DNA from: Flaveria trinervia
Taxonomy: Eukaryota > Streptophyta > Magnoliopsida > Asterales > Asteraceae
Length of the DNA stretch: 64,000 nucleotides
NCBI GenBank assembly: GCA_025506515.1
Contig: CM046443.1
Location: forward strand, 20,366,700-20,430,699
Direction: 5' to 3'
Both the position numbers and the translations under genes were made by a program. Shown here one piece after another: positions 11,601 to 22,734 of the stretch (position 1 is the stretch's first letter; every line of letters begins with the position of its first letter). The notes beneath the pieces are model-generated. The model did no database searches, was not told the origin of the DNA, and worked only from the letters and a program-made list of their open reading frames with translations.

Positions 11601-14600
11601 ATGACCCATGGAATGGTCAACACAAACAAGACTCAAAGTAAAGATCCTTATGACGAAAGGCTTGTTTTAAGAAAGCAGGCATGCCTATGTGAGGCGCACA
11701 AAGCAATTGGTACATCACTTCAGATGGGATGAAGCATAGCAATCCCAAAAGGCAGCCTGGAGACATACGCTTCATAACCATTTTCACTACAATCAACCAG
11801 CTGTTGTCCAAAATCATAACGTTGGGGTCTAAAATCAAACAGTTCGGATTTGCAAGGAAAGGCGACAATGTCCAAAAAGAGATTAGGGTTTCCCAGAAAT
11901 GAGGGGGAAGGTCCGGGAGATGACTGATGTTAGGATCAAACTGGTACGAAACACACGAATTAAGAACAATAAACAATAAACAGAGACACGCGATTTATAG
12001 AGGTTCGGTTGTGGTGTGCAACCTACATCCTCTTGGGGCAACTAGGGTTTTTCTTTTATTGAGTGATAAAGATTACAAGTATAATAAGAAGTATATATAG
12101 ACTACAATTAGGGTTAAACTCTTTAGTTAATAATCTAACTAAACTGGCCTAGTTAGAACTGGGTCGGCCGAGCCAACTGTTCCAAATTAATCCACCCTAA
12201 GCCTACACCCAACAATTCTTCCATTTGTTTGTTTGCATCAATTTCAAATTCAACCTGCTCTTTCTGAACTTGTGAGTTTGCTGAAATTCTGTCTTTATAC
12301 AACTCAACCTCATTGAATATAGCATGCTTGCTTCTGACTACCTTTTTGCTTTCAAAATCCCAAAGCCTATAGCCCATAGTATCCGACCCATATCCAATGA
12401 AGGTGTATTTTAGCTTTAGCATCAAGTTTATCACCGTCTTTCACTCAGATCGTAGGCACTACACCCAAAAACATTAAATACCCGTATTTGACTGCTTCCC
12501 CTCTCTATTCTTCTTCTGGTATCTTGAATCCCAACGGTACCAACAATCCCCAGTTAATTAAGTAGGCAGCGGTGTTAACTACATCCGCCTAGAACATCTT
12601 TGGAAGCCCGCAATTAAGTCTCATACTTCTGGCTCTCCCATTTAACGTTCTGTTGATTCTTTCCGCCACTCCATTTTGCTGCGGGGTGCCTGGGACTGTC
12701 TTTATCATCTGAATACCGTGTTCGGCGCAGTAATCAAGGAACTCAACGCTTATGTATTCTCCTCAGTTGTCAGACTTCAAACATTTTACCTTCAAATTAG
12801 TTTCCAATTCAACAGCAGTTTTCCATTTCTTAAAATTATAAAAGACATCAGATTTATTTTGAAGAAAATAAACCCAATGAGATGACATAGTAATGAGCTC
12901 CTCCCAGAGATGAAACCGAGGTTGGTCCGAATACATCCGTGTGAACAAGTTCTAATTTCTGAGCTTTTGGTGCCTTCCCCGTTTTCACAAAAGATACTTT
13001 ATTCTTTTTCCCAAAAATACAAGGTTCACAGAATTCCGATTCAAAGCTTACCTTTAGCAACGAGCATTTTCATTCCTTTTTCACTCATATGACCGAGTCG
13101 TTGGTGCCACAAACTGGATTGACTCGATCCGCTGGTCACTGAGTTTATCCCATCCACTGGAACTTCAGCCATGTAGTGAGTTCTCTTCTTGCCTCTTGCA
13201 TTCACGAGGTTCCCCTTTACTACCTTCCATTGTCCCCCGCTGAACATGACATCATTCCCTGATCATCTAACTGCCCAATAGAGATTAGCTTCTTTTTCAG
13301 GCTAGGAATGACCCGAACATCCTTTAACGTCCACGAGGTGCCCAATGAGGTTTTCAGATCAATATCCCCAAACTTGTACATCAGAGTGTGGTTGTTTGCC
13401 AACCGAACTTTGCCAAAATTACCTGTTTGGAGATTCATCAACTTCGTGCTAGAGGTAGCATGAAAAGATGCACTAGAATCCATAATCCATGACTCAATTG
13501 AGTTCTCCACACAACAGATAAGAGCATCAGAATCAGAATCCTCAGCAGCTACATTGACTTCCTTCTTATCTTTTGAGGCAGACGGATTTGGGCATTGACT
13601 TCTACAATGGCTAGTTTCTTTACAGTTCCAGATATCTTTTTAGGGCTTTGACAGACCCCTCTTTCTGGATTTTAATCTTCCTCTACTAGTCCCCCTTTCT
13701 TTCTTTCTTCCTCTCGTTTCAGCGCTTAGTAAAACACTCGATGATTCTCCTGAAGCTCTTCGTCTAATATCCTCCTCCAAAATCAGATCCCGAACTACAT
13801 CGGTAGTAAGCTTAGTACTTCCAGATGAACTACTAAGTGTAGTGACAGTTTCTGACCAACTTTCTGGTAAAGAAGACAAAGTAGCAATGCTTGAACTTCA
13901 TCATCAAATTTTATATTGACAGACAGTAATCGAGAGATGACAATATTGAAGTTGCTGATATGAGTATTAACAGATCCTTCTTCTTTCAGTCTCATGTTCA
14001 CCAATTCTCTAATAAGAAAGACTTTATTTGCAGCAGAAGGTTTCCCATACATGTTTGACAACGCATCCATGATGCCTTTAGCTGTTTTCTTCTTCAGAAT
14101 GTTGAAAGCAACATTCTTTGATAAAGAAAGTCTGATGACAGAAACAACTTTTCTATCAAGAGCAGCCCAGTCTTCATCAGAAGTCTTATCCGGTTTCTTT
14201 CCAAACAGAGTGGCTTCCAGATCCTTCCGAACCAGCAAATCCTCGATTTGCATCTTCCTCCAACCGAAATCATGACCATCGAATTTCTCAATTCTTGTTT
14301 TCCCGTCCTCAGCTATTATTCTAAACCGAAGATGCTCAACAGTCAAGTCAAAACTGAGAATAGTAACAAACACAACAGTGGATGGCTGCCTGAACTTGAG
14401 TGTTGTTCTATTGATTACTATTCTATGAAATCAGTTCCAGAAAACCGAAAGCAAACGAGTTTAATAATGCACCTGAGTTTTGAAGGCAGCAGACTATCAA
14501 ACAACCCAGACGACGGCAGAACAAAACCCTAATTCGACAGAAGCAGGCAACGGCAGAGATTCTGTTCGACTGGAGACCAAACGGCGCAAAAACCCTAATT

Positions 14601-17600
14601 CTATTTCGTACGAAATCTTCAAAAAAGAGCCTAAAGCTCTGATACTAGTTCTTAGGATCAAACTGGTACGAAACACACGAATTAAGAACAATAAATAAAG
14701 ACACGAGATTTATAGAGGTTCGGTTGTGGTGTGCAACCTACGTCCTCTTGGGGTAACTAGGGTTTTTCTTTTATTGAGTGATAAAGATTACAAGTACAAT
14801 AAGAAGTATATATAGACTACAATTAGGGTTAAACCCTTTAGTTAATAATCTAACTAAACTGGGCCTAACTAGACTTGGCCGGCCAAGCCCAACTGTTCCA
14901 AATTAATCCACCCGAAGCCTACACCCAACAGATTGAGATGGTTAGGAGAGGAGAGTCAGGAGGATCACCAAAATAAGCAAAACTCTAATATGAACACTAC
15001 TAACTTCCAATTTATATGGGCTCCTAACTATTTCTTTTAAATTGTTGCCTTATGAGCTTGTAGTATAAGCTGAGTGGGTTGTCTAGTGAGAAAACATTCT
15101 TCCCACACTTGAACCAACCTCTTCAAAAAAAATAAGACAGCATACAACTCACTTTAAGTAATCTCAAGTCTCTTCATATTCCATTATCAAGATTAAACAG
15201 ATCCAAGAGAAACAAAAGAAGCTTTGGTGAGGCTTATTGTAATACCCATAACTCCTACGCGTAAATAGTGTTCCCTACCAAGATTAAGAGACGAGATTGG
15301 TGATAACTACCAGAATCAGTAAGACAAGAAATGTGGCTGCTACATTATTAGTGAGATGTTCTAATAGTGATCTTTATTCTCTACTAGGTTAGAGACAATA
15401 AAGACAAACTCTTGGTTGACTTGAAGAGCAAGAAGTGGGTGTAAGATGGATTAGTTAAAAATCTACTTGAGTTGTGTTCATATAGTGACATCTCTTTTCA
15501 CTCAACATTTTACATACTTTTACAACCTACAAGTTGTTCACAAGAATGATCTCTTAACAAGTAAAGAGTTTCAAAAGGTAATCATAAAGAACCCATTCAC
15601 CCCAATCCCTCTTCTCTTGTCAAGGTTCTTATAATACATATTTAGACACGTTGTAGTACAGGTGGCAGACAGTCAGTTAATCATTACCTCATTGAAAGCT
15701 TGTTTCCGCTCTGCAAGTGATCTGAGAGCACCATATCTTCGGTCATTAATGATTACTCTCATTGTCTGATAGTACAATAAGGATGTCAAGATATCTGAAT
15801 ACTAAATCTACTTATTTAAAACATTATGCAAATAATCTCTCATTGCCTGATAAACTACAGATTTCAAGACATCTAAATGCCCAGATCTACTTATAAAAAA
15901 CAATTTGCAAATACCTGATCCCAGGTCCAATCAGAAGCAACATTGGCATTTTCTAAAAGAGCCTTAAAGGCATTTTTAGCCTCCTGAAACATATGGCAGA
16001 TGAATACACAATTAAAACAAATGAATAAATGTAAAAGAGTATGTGACTTTTAAGAATTGAAATTACCTGTTTATTCTCATAAACATGGGTTTCCTGATCA
16101 ACTGTTTTTTCTTCTAAAGCGGCAACATTGGCACTGTCATTAGTTACCGTGCCTCTATTGGATTCCTAAAAATCGCTAATTAGATCAAGTAAATCTGCTT
16201 GAATACATCAATTTTGAAGAGAAGAGAGAGGGGGGACTAACCTCAATGTTACCATTTTCGGCAATCATAGCATTTTTTGCTGAAACATTCTCCATGTTAC
16301 TCCTACATTTTCATGAAAATCAGCTACAAAGAAATGATAACCAGAATTACATTAGCAATAAAAAAATGAGAACATGCTATACAATGGTAATGTTGCAGGC
16401 ACTGGTGTTTCTTCAGCAGCATTTGTTGTCACTTTAGAATACTCGACGGATCCTGTTGACAAGTCAGAAGTCAACACAGATCCAGATTGAACAGCTGAAG
16501 TAAGATGAGCCTCTGGAACAGGGCTCGAACCCGGTTCATGAGCCTGAGAAGATGGGCCATCTGAACCAGGAGTCACTAATGGAACTGTGGTTTCCATATC
16601 AGGATCCTTGGTTGACTGCTGTTCATTGGTAATACATTTAGTTATCACTTGTTCACGAGCCAACTGCATATGTTCATAGGTTGCGTCAGCTAATAAACTA
16701 ATAATTAAAGTAGATTTAGGATTAGTGATTTTTCATTAAGAGAAAAGACCTTGAGTTCATCAGGTACTTTCCACTTTGATTGCTTAGTAACCTTGTTATA
16801 GTAATACCTGTTAATATAGAAATTATTAAGCATTTGAGAAAGTTAAGCGTAAGATTGCATAGAATGTTGTAGATTACACACTTTCTTCCATCAGGAGCAG
16901 CGTACTCCTTCCAGTTTGTAGATGCATCAGCCCTCTGTTCAAAATGGATATATTGATGAAAAAAGTTCAAATATATATGAGTCACAGTGATTAATTTTTA
17001 AAGCAATAACTCGTTTGCTAACAGACCTCAATTGGGCTCATTAGCTCAAGAGGCTTCTCCCAGCTGGATACCTTTGTCTTTTTGTTGTAATAGTATCTGA
17101 AACGACATTATAGTACGTTTTCTTAAACACAAAGCACAACAAAAAGATTTATTATGATTTCAATTAAAACATTGGTGTTTTACATTGCCTAACAAGTAAC
17201 AACAGGCATGAACTCTAGTAACAATAATAGATAATTATAAGGTGAATCAAATGGTTATTCATCAGTTGATATGTAAGGCAAGATCTAAAGGGAATTAAAT
17301 AAGAGACAGTTACTTGCATACGAATCTACAATGTAGGTACAACTTAATAACTATAAAGTTAGAATCAAATAACGATAAACATAAAACACTAAACAATACA
17401 AAAGCTTCTATCTTCTCCATTCTCAATTTTGTAACGCATATTTCTCAGCTTTTATGTGATCTATACCTGTGTGTTGTATGCCGTATATTATAATTGCCAC
17501 GGTTATTGTTTTCCTTACTGAGTCGGGGGTCTCTTCGGAAGCGGTCTCTCTATCTCCCAAGATAGAGGAAAGACTCGCCACCAACTACCCCTCCCAGACC

Positions 17601-19363
17601 CTACTCTTGAGTGGGATTTACTGGGTATGTTTGTTTGTTTATATAATCATCAGTTGGACATGCTTATTTTATATGTATCATGGGGCCCGTATGCTATAAT
17701 TATCTTAAGTCTTAACTGCATTGTAGTAAACATAGGTATTACTGGCTCTTTACTTCAAATAAGTTATAATAGGTCCCGGTAAGCACATATTACATTTTTA
17801 GTTCTTCACTTGTATAGTTTGTTATCTTTTGGTATTACCTTTAGGCAAAAATGCAAAATAATAAAAAATAATAACACACATGCATTGTATGTTAACGAAG
17901 AAAATTGCTACGTATAATTTTTATGGTAACATCATTACATAAATTGTACGGGAAATTCTCATGATAAAAAAAACATGGCACTCACTACGTGAGGAAATTA
18001 ATAACAATAAACAAAAGTGGATTGATTGATTAATTTATGAAAGAAACAGGGTGAATACATCAGAGACATGGTGTACATACATGTACGTAATACATAAACA
18101 AACGTATACATCATGCATGCATACATACATACATATTTACATACACAGACACAAATATACATATATACATAACATGTATGAATGAGGATATGCACTATAC
18201 ATTGTATATACATATCCTTAATGTATATATGCCTAGCATGCAAATCAATGAACACAGTAATAGAATGAATAGGACGGAGGTAAGAAAAACCATGCCTTTT
18301 CCCTTTGTGAGAAGTATGTTCAATCCAATCCGATGCAGGCTTTTCCACGGCTTTGGGTAGGTCAGTTGTTACCTAATAATTCAATATCATGTGATGTCAT
18401 ACATATCATTTTTTATAGTAAATTATTAAGAAACGGCAGAATTTATAAAGAAATGTGACATCACAACAACTAATAAAAGATTCGTTGATCCTTACTGGAA
18501 CAGAAGATGAAACTGAGGTGTGTTCAGCAGGCTGCAACATAGGTGTAACTGCTGGTCCACTCGGAGGAAAACTAGGCATATTTATTGAAGATACTGGCTG
18601 GTATTGGCTAGTCACTTCTGCATTTACATGTGCATGTGCAGTTGCCGATGTTGATAACTGCCAAAGTGCCAAAACAAATTTACATGCCAAGAAATGCAAT
18701 TAATTAAATTATATGTTTACATTTAAGGAAGTACAGTACACTTGGTATCTTACGTTGTAAGTTAAAGATGGGGCAACCTGTGGACCGCTCTGACCAGGCC
18801 CATAGTTATTAGGTACTGGAACAGCCTGTTGGGTCTGTGGTGATACAGACATTACAGGTCGGATTGGTTGAACATCAGGCACTGAAAAAGCTTGGGCAGC
18901 AGGCAGCGATGGAGGAGGAGGAGGTGGCACTATGCTAAGTGTCGGTGGTGGTGCTGGTGGTCCAGGTCTCGGAGGTAAATGTGACACTGGCTGAGACATC
19001 ATATTTGGCCTGCCTACAGCTAGGAACTGTTGAGAAGCCATAGGCATATATGGGGGTGCCGGACGTGGCGGACCTGCTGGGCGGAACTAAATTTAATTCC
19101 AATATTAGAACAGTTGCTTCAGATTCAAAAAGATGAAGAACTTACAGAGATATTTTGAAAGGAGAAAAAACTTACTTGCATAGCCACTGATGGATAAGTG
19201 TTGGGAGGAGGTCCCATGGCGGCAACTGGAGGTCGAGCCGGCTGTTGTATAAAAATGTAGAAGCAAGATTATAAGAAGGTAAAAATAAAAAATATGAGAA
19301 ACTATATAAAGTTATATACTACATAAACTACTGTATGCCAGGATACGGAGCATTATTGGCCAT
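8619..19363 (-). CDS. PRP40A: Pre-mRNA-processing protein 40A-like (U1 snRNP-associated WW/FF protein), 28 exons
   Basis: PRP40 bridges the U1 snRNP with branch-point factors and the polymerase II C-terminal domain in the nucleus. The reading starts at ATG 19363 (MANNAPYPGIQ) and ends at TAG 8619-8621. It totals about 930 residues, close to plant PRP40A. Exons in transcript order: 19363-19331, 19241-19176, 19086-18754, 18657-18496, 18372-18296, 17096-17027, 16934-16882, 16807-16750, 16663-16383, 16302-16242, 16165-16067, 15983-15915, 15765-15688, 11378-11293, 11213-11179, 11045-10940, 10823-10743, 10627-10535, 10412-10359, 10278-10162, 10055-9957, 9863-9816, 9747-9655, 9561-9454, 9378-9314, 9248-9153, about 9091-8934, 8738-8619. 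Domains: a proline-rich N-terminus; WW1 (W214...W236...P239, core RYYYNKKT); WW2 (W255...W277...P280, core KYYYNKVT); several FF domains from about residue 432 (FKALLENANV...W); and a K/R/D/E-rich tail with HKRHKRDHRRG. Oddities: no GT after exon 1, two GC donors, a one-base frameshift in exon 14, and a phase mismatch between exons 26 and 27. Phases agree at all other junctions I checked. Confidence 0.9.
9091..9155 (-). other. PRP40 intron 26 with inconsistent phase
   Basis: Exon 26 ends at ATAAG|GTACC in phase 2. The only nearby acceptor (ATGAAG) starts exon 27 in a frame that needs phase 1. Exon 27 is clearly coding (charged RDRRAEKSRRDKDNKGKK tail) and exits in phase 0 into the conserved last exon. 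One base appears to be extra or missing near here, or an unseen acceptor is used. Confidence 0.45.
9649..9655 (-). other. GC donor of PRP40 intron 23
   Basis: Exon 23 ends DVNLK and exon 24 begins LIFDELLERARE, a continuous family sequence. The donor is TTAAAG|GCATGC, again GC rather than GT, followed by a normal GCAG acceptor at 9562-9565. Confidence 0.65.
11323..11334 (-). other. PRP40 exon 14 one-base frameshift beside a homopolymer
   Basis: Exon 14 reads FLAQKKKKEAEERRS, then must shift frame to continue as QKKAREEFKKMLE. The exon is 86 bases long, but the flanking phases (both 0) require 87. The missing base lies next to an 8-A run in the sense strand. A homopolymer deletion in the assembly is the simplest explanation. 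Confidence 0.75.
11560..11927 (-). other. Unrecognised coding-like fragment in PRP40 intron 13
   Basis: This piece, next to the Copia insertion, has more balanced composition than the surrounding intron and open frames on the minus strand (for example LGNPNLFLDIVAFP then VSRLPFGIAMLHPI). Before it, across the Copia element (14931-14970), is a pyrimidine-rich stretch on the minus strand that looks like a 5' UTR. I do not recognise a family. A captured gene fragment is possible but unproven. Confidence 0.25.
11928..12214 (-). repeat. 3' LTR of the intronic Copia element
   Basis: Begins TGTTAGGATC and ends CACCCAACA on the plus strand. It matches 14650-14930 with scattered substitutions and small indels. 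It contains a TATATATAG motif near 12095-12105. Confidence 0.88.
12215..13510 (-). pseudogene. Copia protease and integrase remnant (intronic element)
   Basis: The protease motif reads MDSSASFHAT, where family members have DSGAS, so the glycine of the active site is replaced. Downstream come the pre-integrase histidine motif LWHQRLGHMSEKG, the cysteine pair CEPCIFGKK, and HTDVFGP with the first integrase aspartate. Several frame breaks follow before the integrase C-terminal fragment YRLWDFESKKVVRSKHAIF. It is clearly dead. Confidence 0.8.
13640..14373 (-). pseudogene. Copia gag (intronic element), frameshifted
   Basis: The reading contains the UBN2/gag signature: FDGHDFGWRKMQIEDLL, then LWDAL-like DALSNMYGKPSAANK, then LVNMRLKEEGSVNTHI. 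A frame change near 13880 continues as SLPESWSETV and LILEEDIRRRASGES. A degraded zinc-knuckle region (SHCRSQCPNP) follows near 13590-13620. This is the capsid-like part of a Copia polyprotein and is not functional as written. Confidence 0.8.
14650..14930 (-). repeat. 5' LTR of the intronic Copia element
   Basis: Second copy of the LTR; the inner end has mutated (TCTTAGG instead of TGTTAGG). The primer site follows at 14636-14647 on the minus strand. Confidence 0.86.
14931..15687. other. Rest of PRP40 intron 13
   Basis: Non-coding DNA between the Copia element and exon 13 (15688-15765). No repeats or genes were recognised. Confidence 0.5.
17440..17646 (+). mobile_element. RTE-type LINE 3' tail in PRP40 intron 5
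   Basis: The stretch matches the end of the LINE at 53.9-56.0 kb (shared TGCCGTATATTATAATTGC, GAGTCGGGGGTCTCTTCGGA, CCAAGATAGAGGAAAGACTC). It then continues through CAGACCCTACTC and TACTGGGTATGTTTGTTTGT, a classic plant RTE LINE 3' terminus with a TTTG-type tail. It is a 5'-truncated copy opposite in strand to PRP40. Confidence 0.8.
18106..18215. repeat. CATA/TATG microsatellite in PRP40 intron 5
   Basis: Runs of CATGCATG, ACATACATACAT and ATATACAT units about 100 bases long. Confidence 0.7.
18290..18296 (-). other. GC donor of PRP40 intron 5
   Basis: WW domain 1 is split across exons 5 and 6. To join GKR to YYYN, the donor must be AAAAG|GCATGG. The first intron bases are therefore GC rather than GT. 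The acceptor is a normal CAG. Confidence 0.65.
19325..19333 (-). other. PRP40 exon 1 end lacks the expected GT donor
   Basis: Exon 1 codes MANNAPYPGIQ and must end at CAG, because exon 2 begins in phase 0 with CCG GCT CGA. On the minus strand the next bases are TAGTTTATG, not GTAGTTTATG. One G appears to be missing at the splice site, and the literal reading is an in-frame stop. Either the base was lost from the assembly or the donor is broken. Confidence 0.6.
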
Positions 19364-21095
19364 CAGAAAAAAGAGAGAATCTCTGACAATGTCATATAGT
19401 AGCATTTGTTATTGGTTGGAAGAAAATAGAAGCGAAATGGTAGAAAATTATAATAGAGCATTAAACATTTTACAGGAAAAAAAGGGAATCAATAAATAGG
19501 CAGCACCCAGGCTATAGCCTATAGCAAATCAGATACTTTTTATATATAGCAGTATCAACAATTTTTGCTTTAAGGAGCACTGCACATAACAAATAACACG
19601 AATAACTATTCACAATAAAAAAAAACCTAGTAGGGGAAAATACAAAATTAACACAATAACAAAAATATAGTTGATGAACCAAATTTTTTCTACCATGGTA
19701 CGACCTCCCAAGACACATACCTGAAATGCAACACAAATTTGAGGAAATCCAACATGGAAAACTAACATATTTATAAGCACATTGAATATAAATCACAGGA
19801 ATCAAATAATCCTATGTGAAATTTTCCAAAAAGATCTGGAAAGTATTAGACTATTAGTCATGAGGAATTAGATAAATCAGTTGAAGGATAAACTATGATC
19901 AAACACTTCCTAATGCCAAAATGATAACTTGGCGTTGTTGGTAAGCTGACTTAATGACCATACTTGCTTACGAATGTTTCAATAAGCACTTTGACTTCAA
20001 GAATTGTGTAAAAGTCACATCTTGAGACAGTCTTGAACATTTTACAAGCTATAAATATGAAATTCAAAGCAAAAGTATACTAACTAAGCTCTTTTCTAAA
20101 TACATAATTACGTAGTTTCAGTTAGATAAGCAACATCAATCACTTTCAAGACGCGAAAGATATTGATTTGAAGTATAGGAACAGCCCTGTATTTCATGGG
20201 AAAGGAAAGATATTATGGAAAGAGGTGATAATAAATACATATGGTTGAGCTGATAAGCAGTTCCCATCCATACCAACTGAGAAAAAAGTTTAAGGAACCA
20301 AACAAAAAAGAAAGAAACCACAACTCACCATCAGGAAAAATCTAATTTATAAACTATCTTAAAGCATAATTAACTACCAAGTAAAAGACTGATTATAACC
20401 TATATGAAACATCAGTAAATAAACCCATTTGTATAAAATGTAACTGGAATACAAGGAGATATAAGAAACATAACTCTCAGATAATTCCTTCAAAAGTAAT
20501 CTGATCAATAGGTCCAAATAAGCAAAGTTGGTACCTACTTTGACCCTTTGCGTACCCTTGAGGTTTCATTTTCAAAAGGTCTAAATTTTAACCAAAAAAT
20601 ACATGATTGCAACTGCAACTGAAACTCATATTTAACACAAAGCACAAACATTGCACTACGATCAAAACAATTCTCCCGTATACATTTGCAGTCCACAACA
20701 TTCAGTTAACAGAATCAATTTTCCCCAAAAGTCCCTGATCAACAAAAACCCAAATCCAATCTACCGATTCTCCGCAACTGGAAACAATTTACACAAATTT
20801 CAAGCTAATCGGGGGGGAACAGTCGATTTCTGACATCAGTGGGAAATAACATTAATTAAGACTTGAACAATTAAGAAGATTAATGAAAGGTTTGATGGAT
20901 GAAAAATGTAGGATTTAACCTAACAATTGGTGTTTTAGAGAGAAATCGAACCAGTGATTCGCTGGGAGAGATGTAGTTAGAAGGCTCTAGTGGTCACAGG
21001 TGAAGAAACCGAAAAGCAGCAGCAAAGGTTTTGTTTATGAAGCGAAGAAGAGGGTGAAGGACCGTCTGGTTTTGTTGTGCCCTATTTATTTATTT
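19364..21095 (-). promoter_or_regulatory. PRP40 5' UTR with likely leader intron, and promoter
   Basis: Upstream of the start codon there is no coding sequence for about 1.6 kb. On the minus strand a G/A/C-rich leader (about 21060-20920) ends in CAATTGTTAG followed by GTTAAATCC, a plausible donor. This suggests a 5' UTR exon and a leader intron of about 1.5 kb. A TATA-like AAATAAATAGGGC lies near 21075-21092. The boundaries are inference. Confidence 0.4.
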
Positions 21096-22530
21096 ACAGA
21101 CTACAATACTTGCATAAACTCATTTCTAATACTAGCATACCCGTGTTGTGTTTTGATTTTAAACGTATATTATAATGTCGTAATAATACATTTTAAATTT
21201 AGATATTGAAATTATAACATTTATAAGTTTACATGTATATTTTATGTATCATGTATTTGTAATTGATGTTGTTTACATGAAAATCTTACGGCTACTTCAT
21301 GTCAAGGTAAAAGTCACGTGTCCCTTTGATAGTATATTTGTCTTCATTCTCTCCTCGTTCTATACATGTACACCTCTTTAGATGCTCACTCTTCAAACCA
21401 GTTTAAGTGGATATGCACTTAAGAATGATGAACTGCCGCAACCGCTGTCTTGAAAATTGTTGGTTTTCTTTGGCCACATGTCCACTCTGTCACCGACTAC
21501 GATATATTGAATTGTATGATTGTCATCGTCACATGGGATGGTACGACATGGTTTGCGTGCCCCTAATATAAAATTTTGTCGCCTTCTGTCGTGACCACCA
21601 TCTACATTTACCACCCGCTTCTTAATGGCTCTTTACCTTTTTGCCCCTGAAAACGACCTGCTCCATCTTCCTTAATTTCTGACGTGAATGATTTCGTTTG
21701 GGTAATACGTATTTTATTTAAAAATTGGTAGCTTTTTTACTCTCTCATAAATATGATAATTTGGTCTCAGTTGGTCATAATGTATGTGGAAAGTATTTTG
21801 ACCTTCAATCGCAAGTTCAAATGATGAGTTATATGTTTAAGATGCATGGTCAGTGATGCAACCTAAGATTCATAAAGTATCGTACAATTTGCATGACAAA
21901 CATGTCATTGTGAGTTGCAAATGTAAATTTTATGTGGTTTAGATTTATTTGATTATATGATCATGCTAGTAGACTTAAGATGTTAGATGAACTTCTATTT
22001 AACTATTCTAATAATATTTTAGGTTCAATTATTCTCAACCTAGTACCTCGGTGATTGAAACTCTTATAGGTTCATCCATACTAAATCTAGCGATCTCAAG
22101 TCCTACGTCCACCGAGAACATTTCTTCCATTATCGTAAAACTTCAATTTTATGGCTTTTCCACTACATAAAAAAACTTGAATCAGATTTATGAAATGATT
22201 GACTTAAATAAATGGTTATCGTAAGATATTCTTTTTCCTTCTCTTCTGGTTCCGTTAAGAAAAAATCATCATAAACCAAAATAAAAAATCAATAGTGGTA
22301 TAAAAAATGGTGAGCCCACCTATTCTTTTTATTCATAATGTGCCACGTAAGAAGTATGAGATCAAGTTTATATCACAACTTTTAACATGGTCATCCTATA
22401 TATTTTTTTTATCCTATATATTATTTGAGAAAATTTTTTGACATGTTAGAAGTTTTCAAGTAAATTGTAACTAAGAGATAAAGGTTAAACTTTTTTTGCA
22501 GCTAATACCATCTTACATTAACCCATCAGA
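21096..22530. other. Intergenic DNA, nothing recognised
   Basis: AT-rich sequence upstream of PRP40. Open frames (for example 21393-21614) are short and show no family signature. Confidence 0.5.
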
Positions 22531-22734
22531 CAGTGGCGTAGCTTGAACATATCTGTAGGGGGGACATAAGCAAAATTATTTATTTTAAGGGGGGGCGGAC
22601 GAACTCGAGTTTTATATAAAAATTTACACTACCCGACCAAAATTTATACTACTGAACTAAAGTTTAACACTACCGATGAAAAAAAAGGAGGAGCCCCCCC
22701 CCCCCCCCCCGCCCCCTTAAATCCTCCGCCAGTG
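22531..22734. mobile_element. 204-bp hAT-type MITE with C17 tract
   Basis: The left end is CAGTGGCGTAG and the reverse complement of the right end is CACTGGCGGAG. Flanking 8-mers CCATCAGA (22523-22530) and CCATCAGG (22735-22742) agree at 7 of 8 bases, as expected for hAT target duplications. G runs near the left (AGGGGGGCGG) face a C17 run at 22694-22710, so the transcript or single strand could fold. No coding capacity. Confidence 0.8.

Larger units (their letters stand above)
11928..14930 (-). mobile_element. Ty1-copia retrotransposon derivative lacking RT and RNase H, inside PRP40 intron 13
   Basis: Near-identical terminal repeats (11928-12214 and 14650-14930) enclose gag, protease and integrase remnants on the minus strand. 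Next to the right-hand (5') LTR the sequence reads TAGTATCAGAGC on the minus strand, one mismatch from the methionine-tRNA primer site. The left LTR has TG...CA ends; the right one has TC where TG is expected. The integrase C-terminal part (ending QMEEL) abuts the 3' LTR directly, so reverse transcriptase and RNase H have been deleted and the element is about 3.0 kb instead of 5 kb. Flanking bases GACTGA/GATTGA are only an approximate duplication. The element is antisense to nothing: it lies in the same orientation as PRP40, within an intron that would be about 1.3 kb without it. Confidence 0.88.

Noticed and set aside
18178..18360. Plus-strand open frame overlapping PRP40 exon 5
   Set aside because: It is the shadow of the spliced PRP40 exon and a microsatellite on the opposite strand.
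21393..21614. Minus-strand open frame of 73 codons upstream of PRP40
   Set aside because: No similarity recognised, and no second exon or conserved motif nearby.
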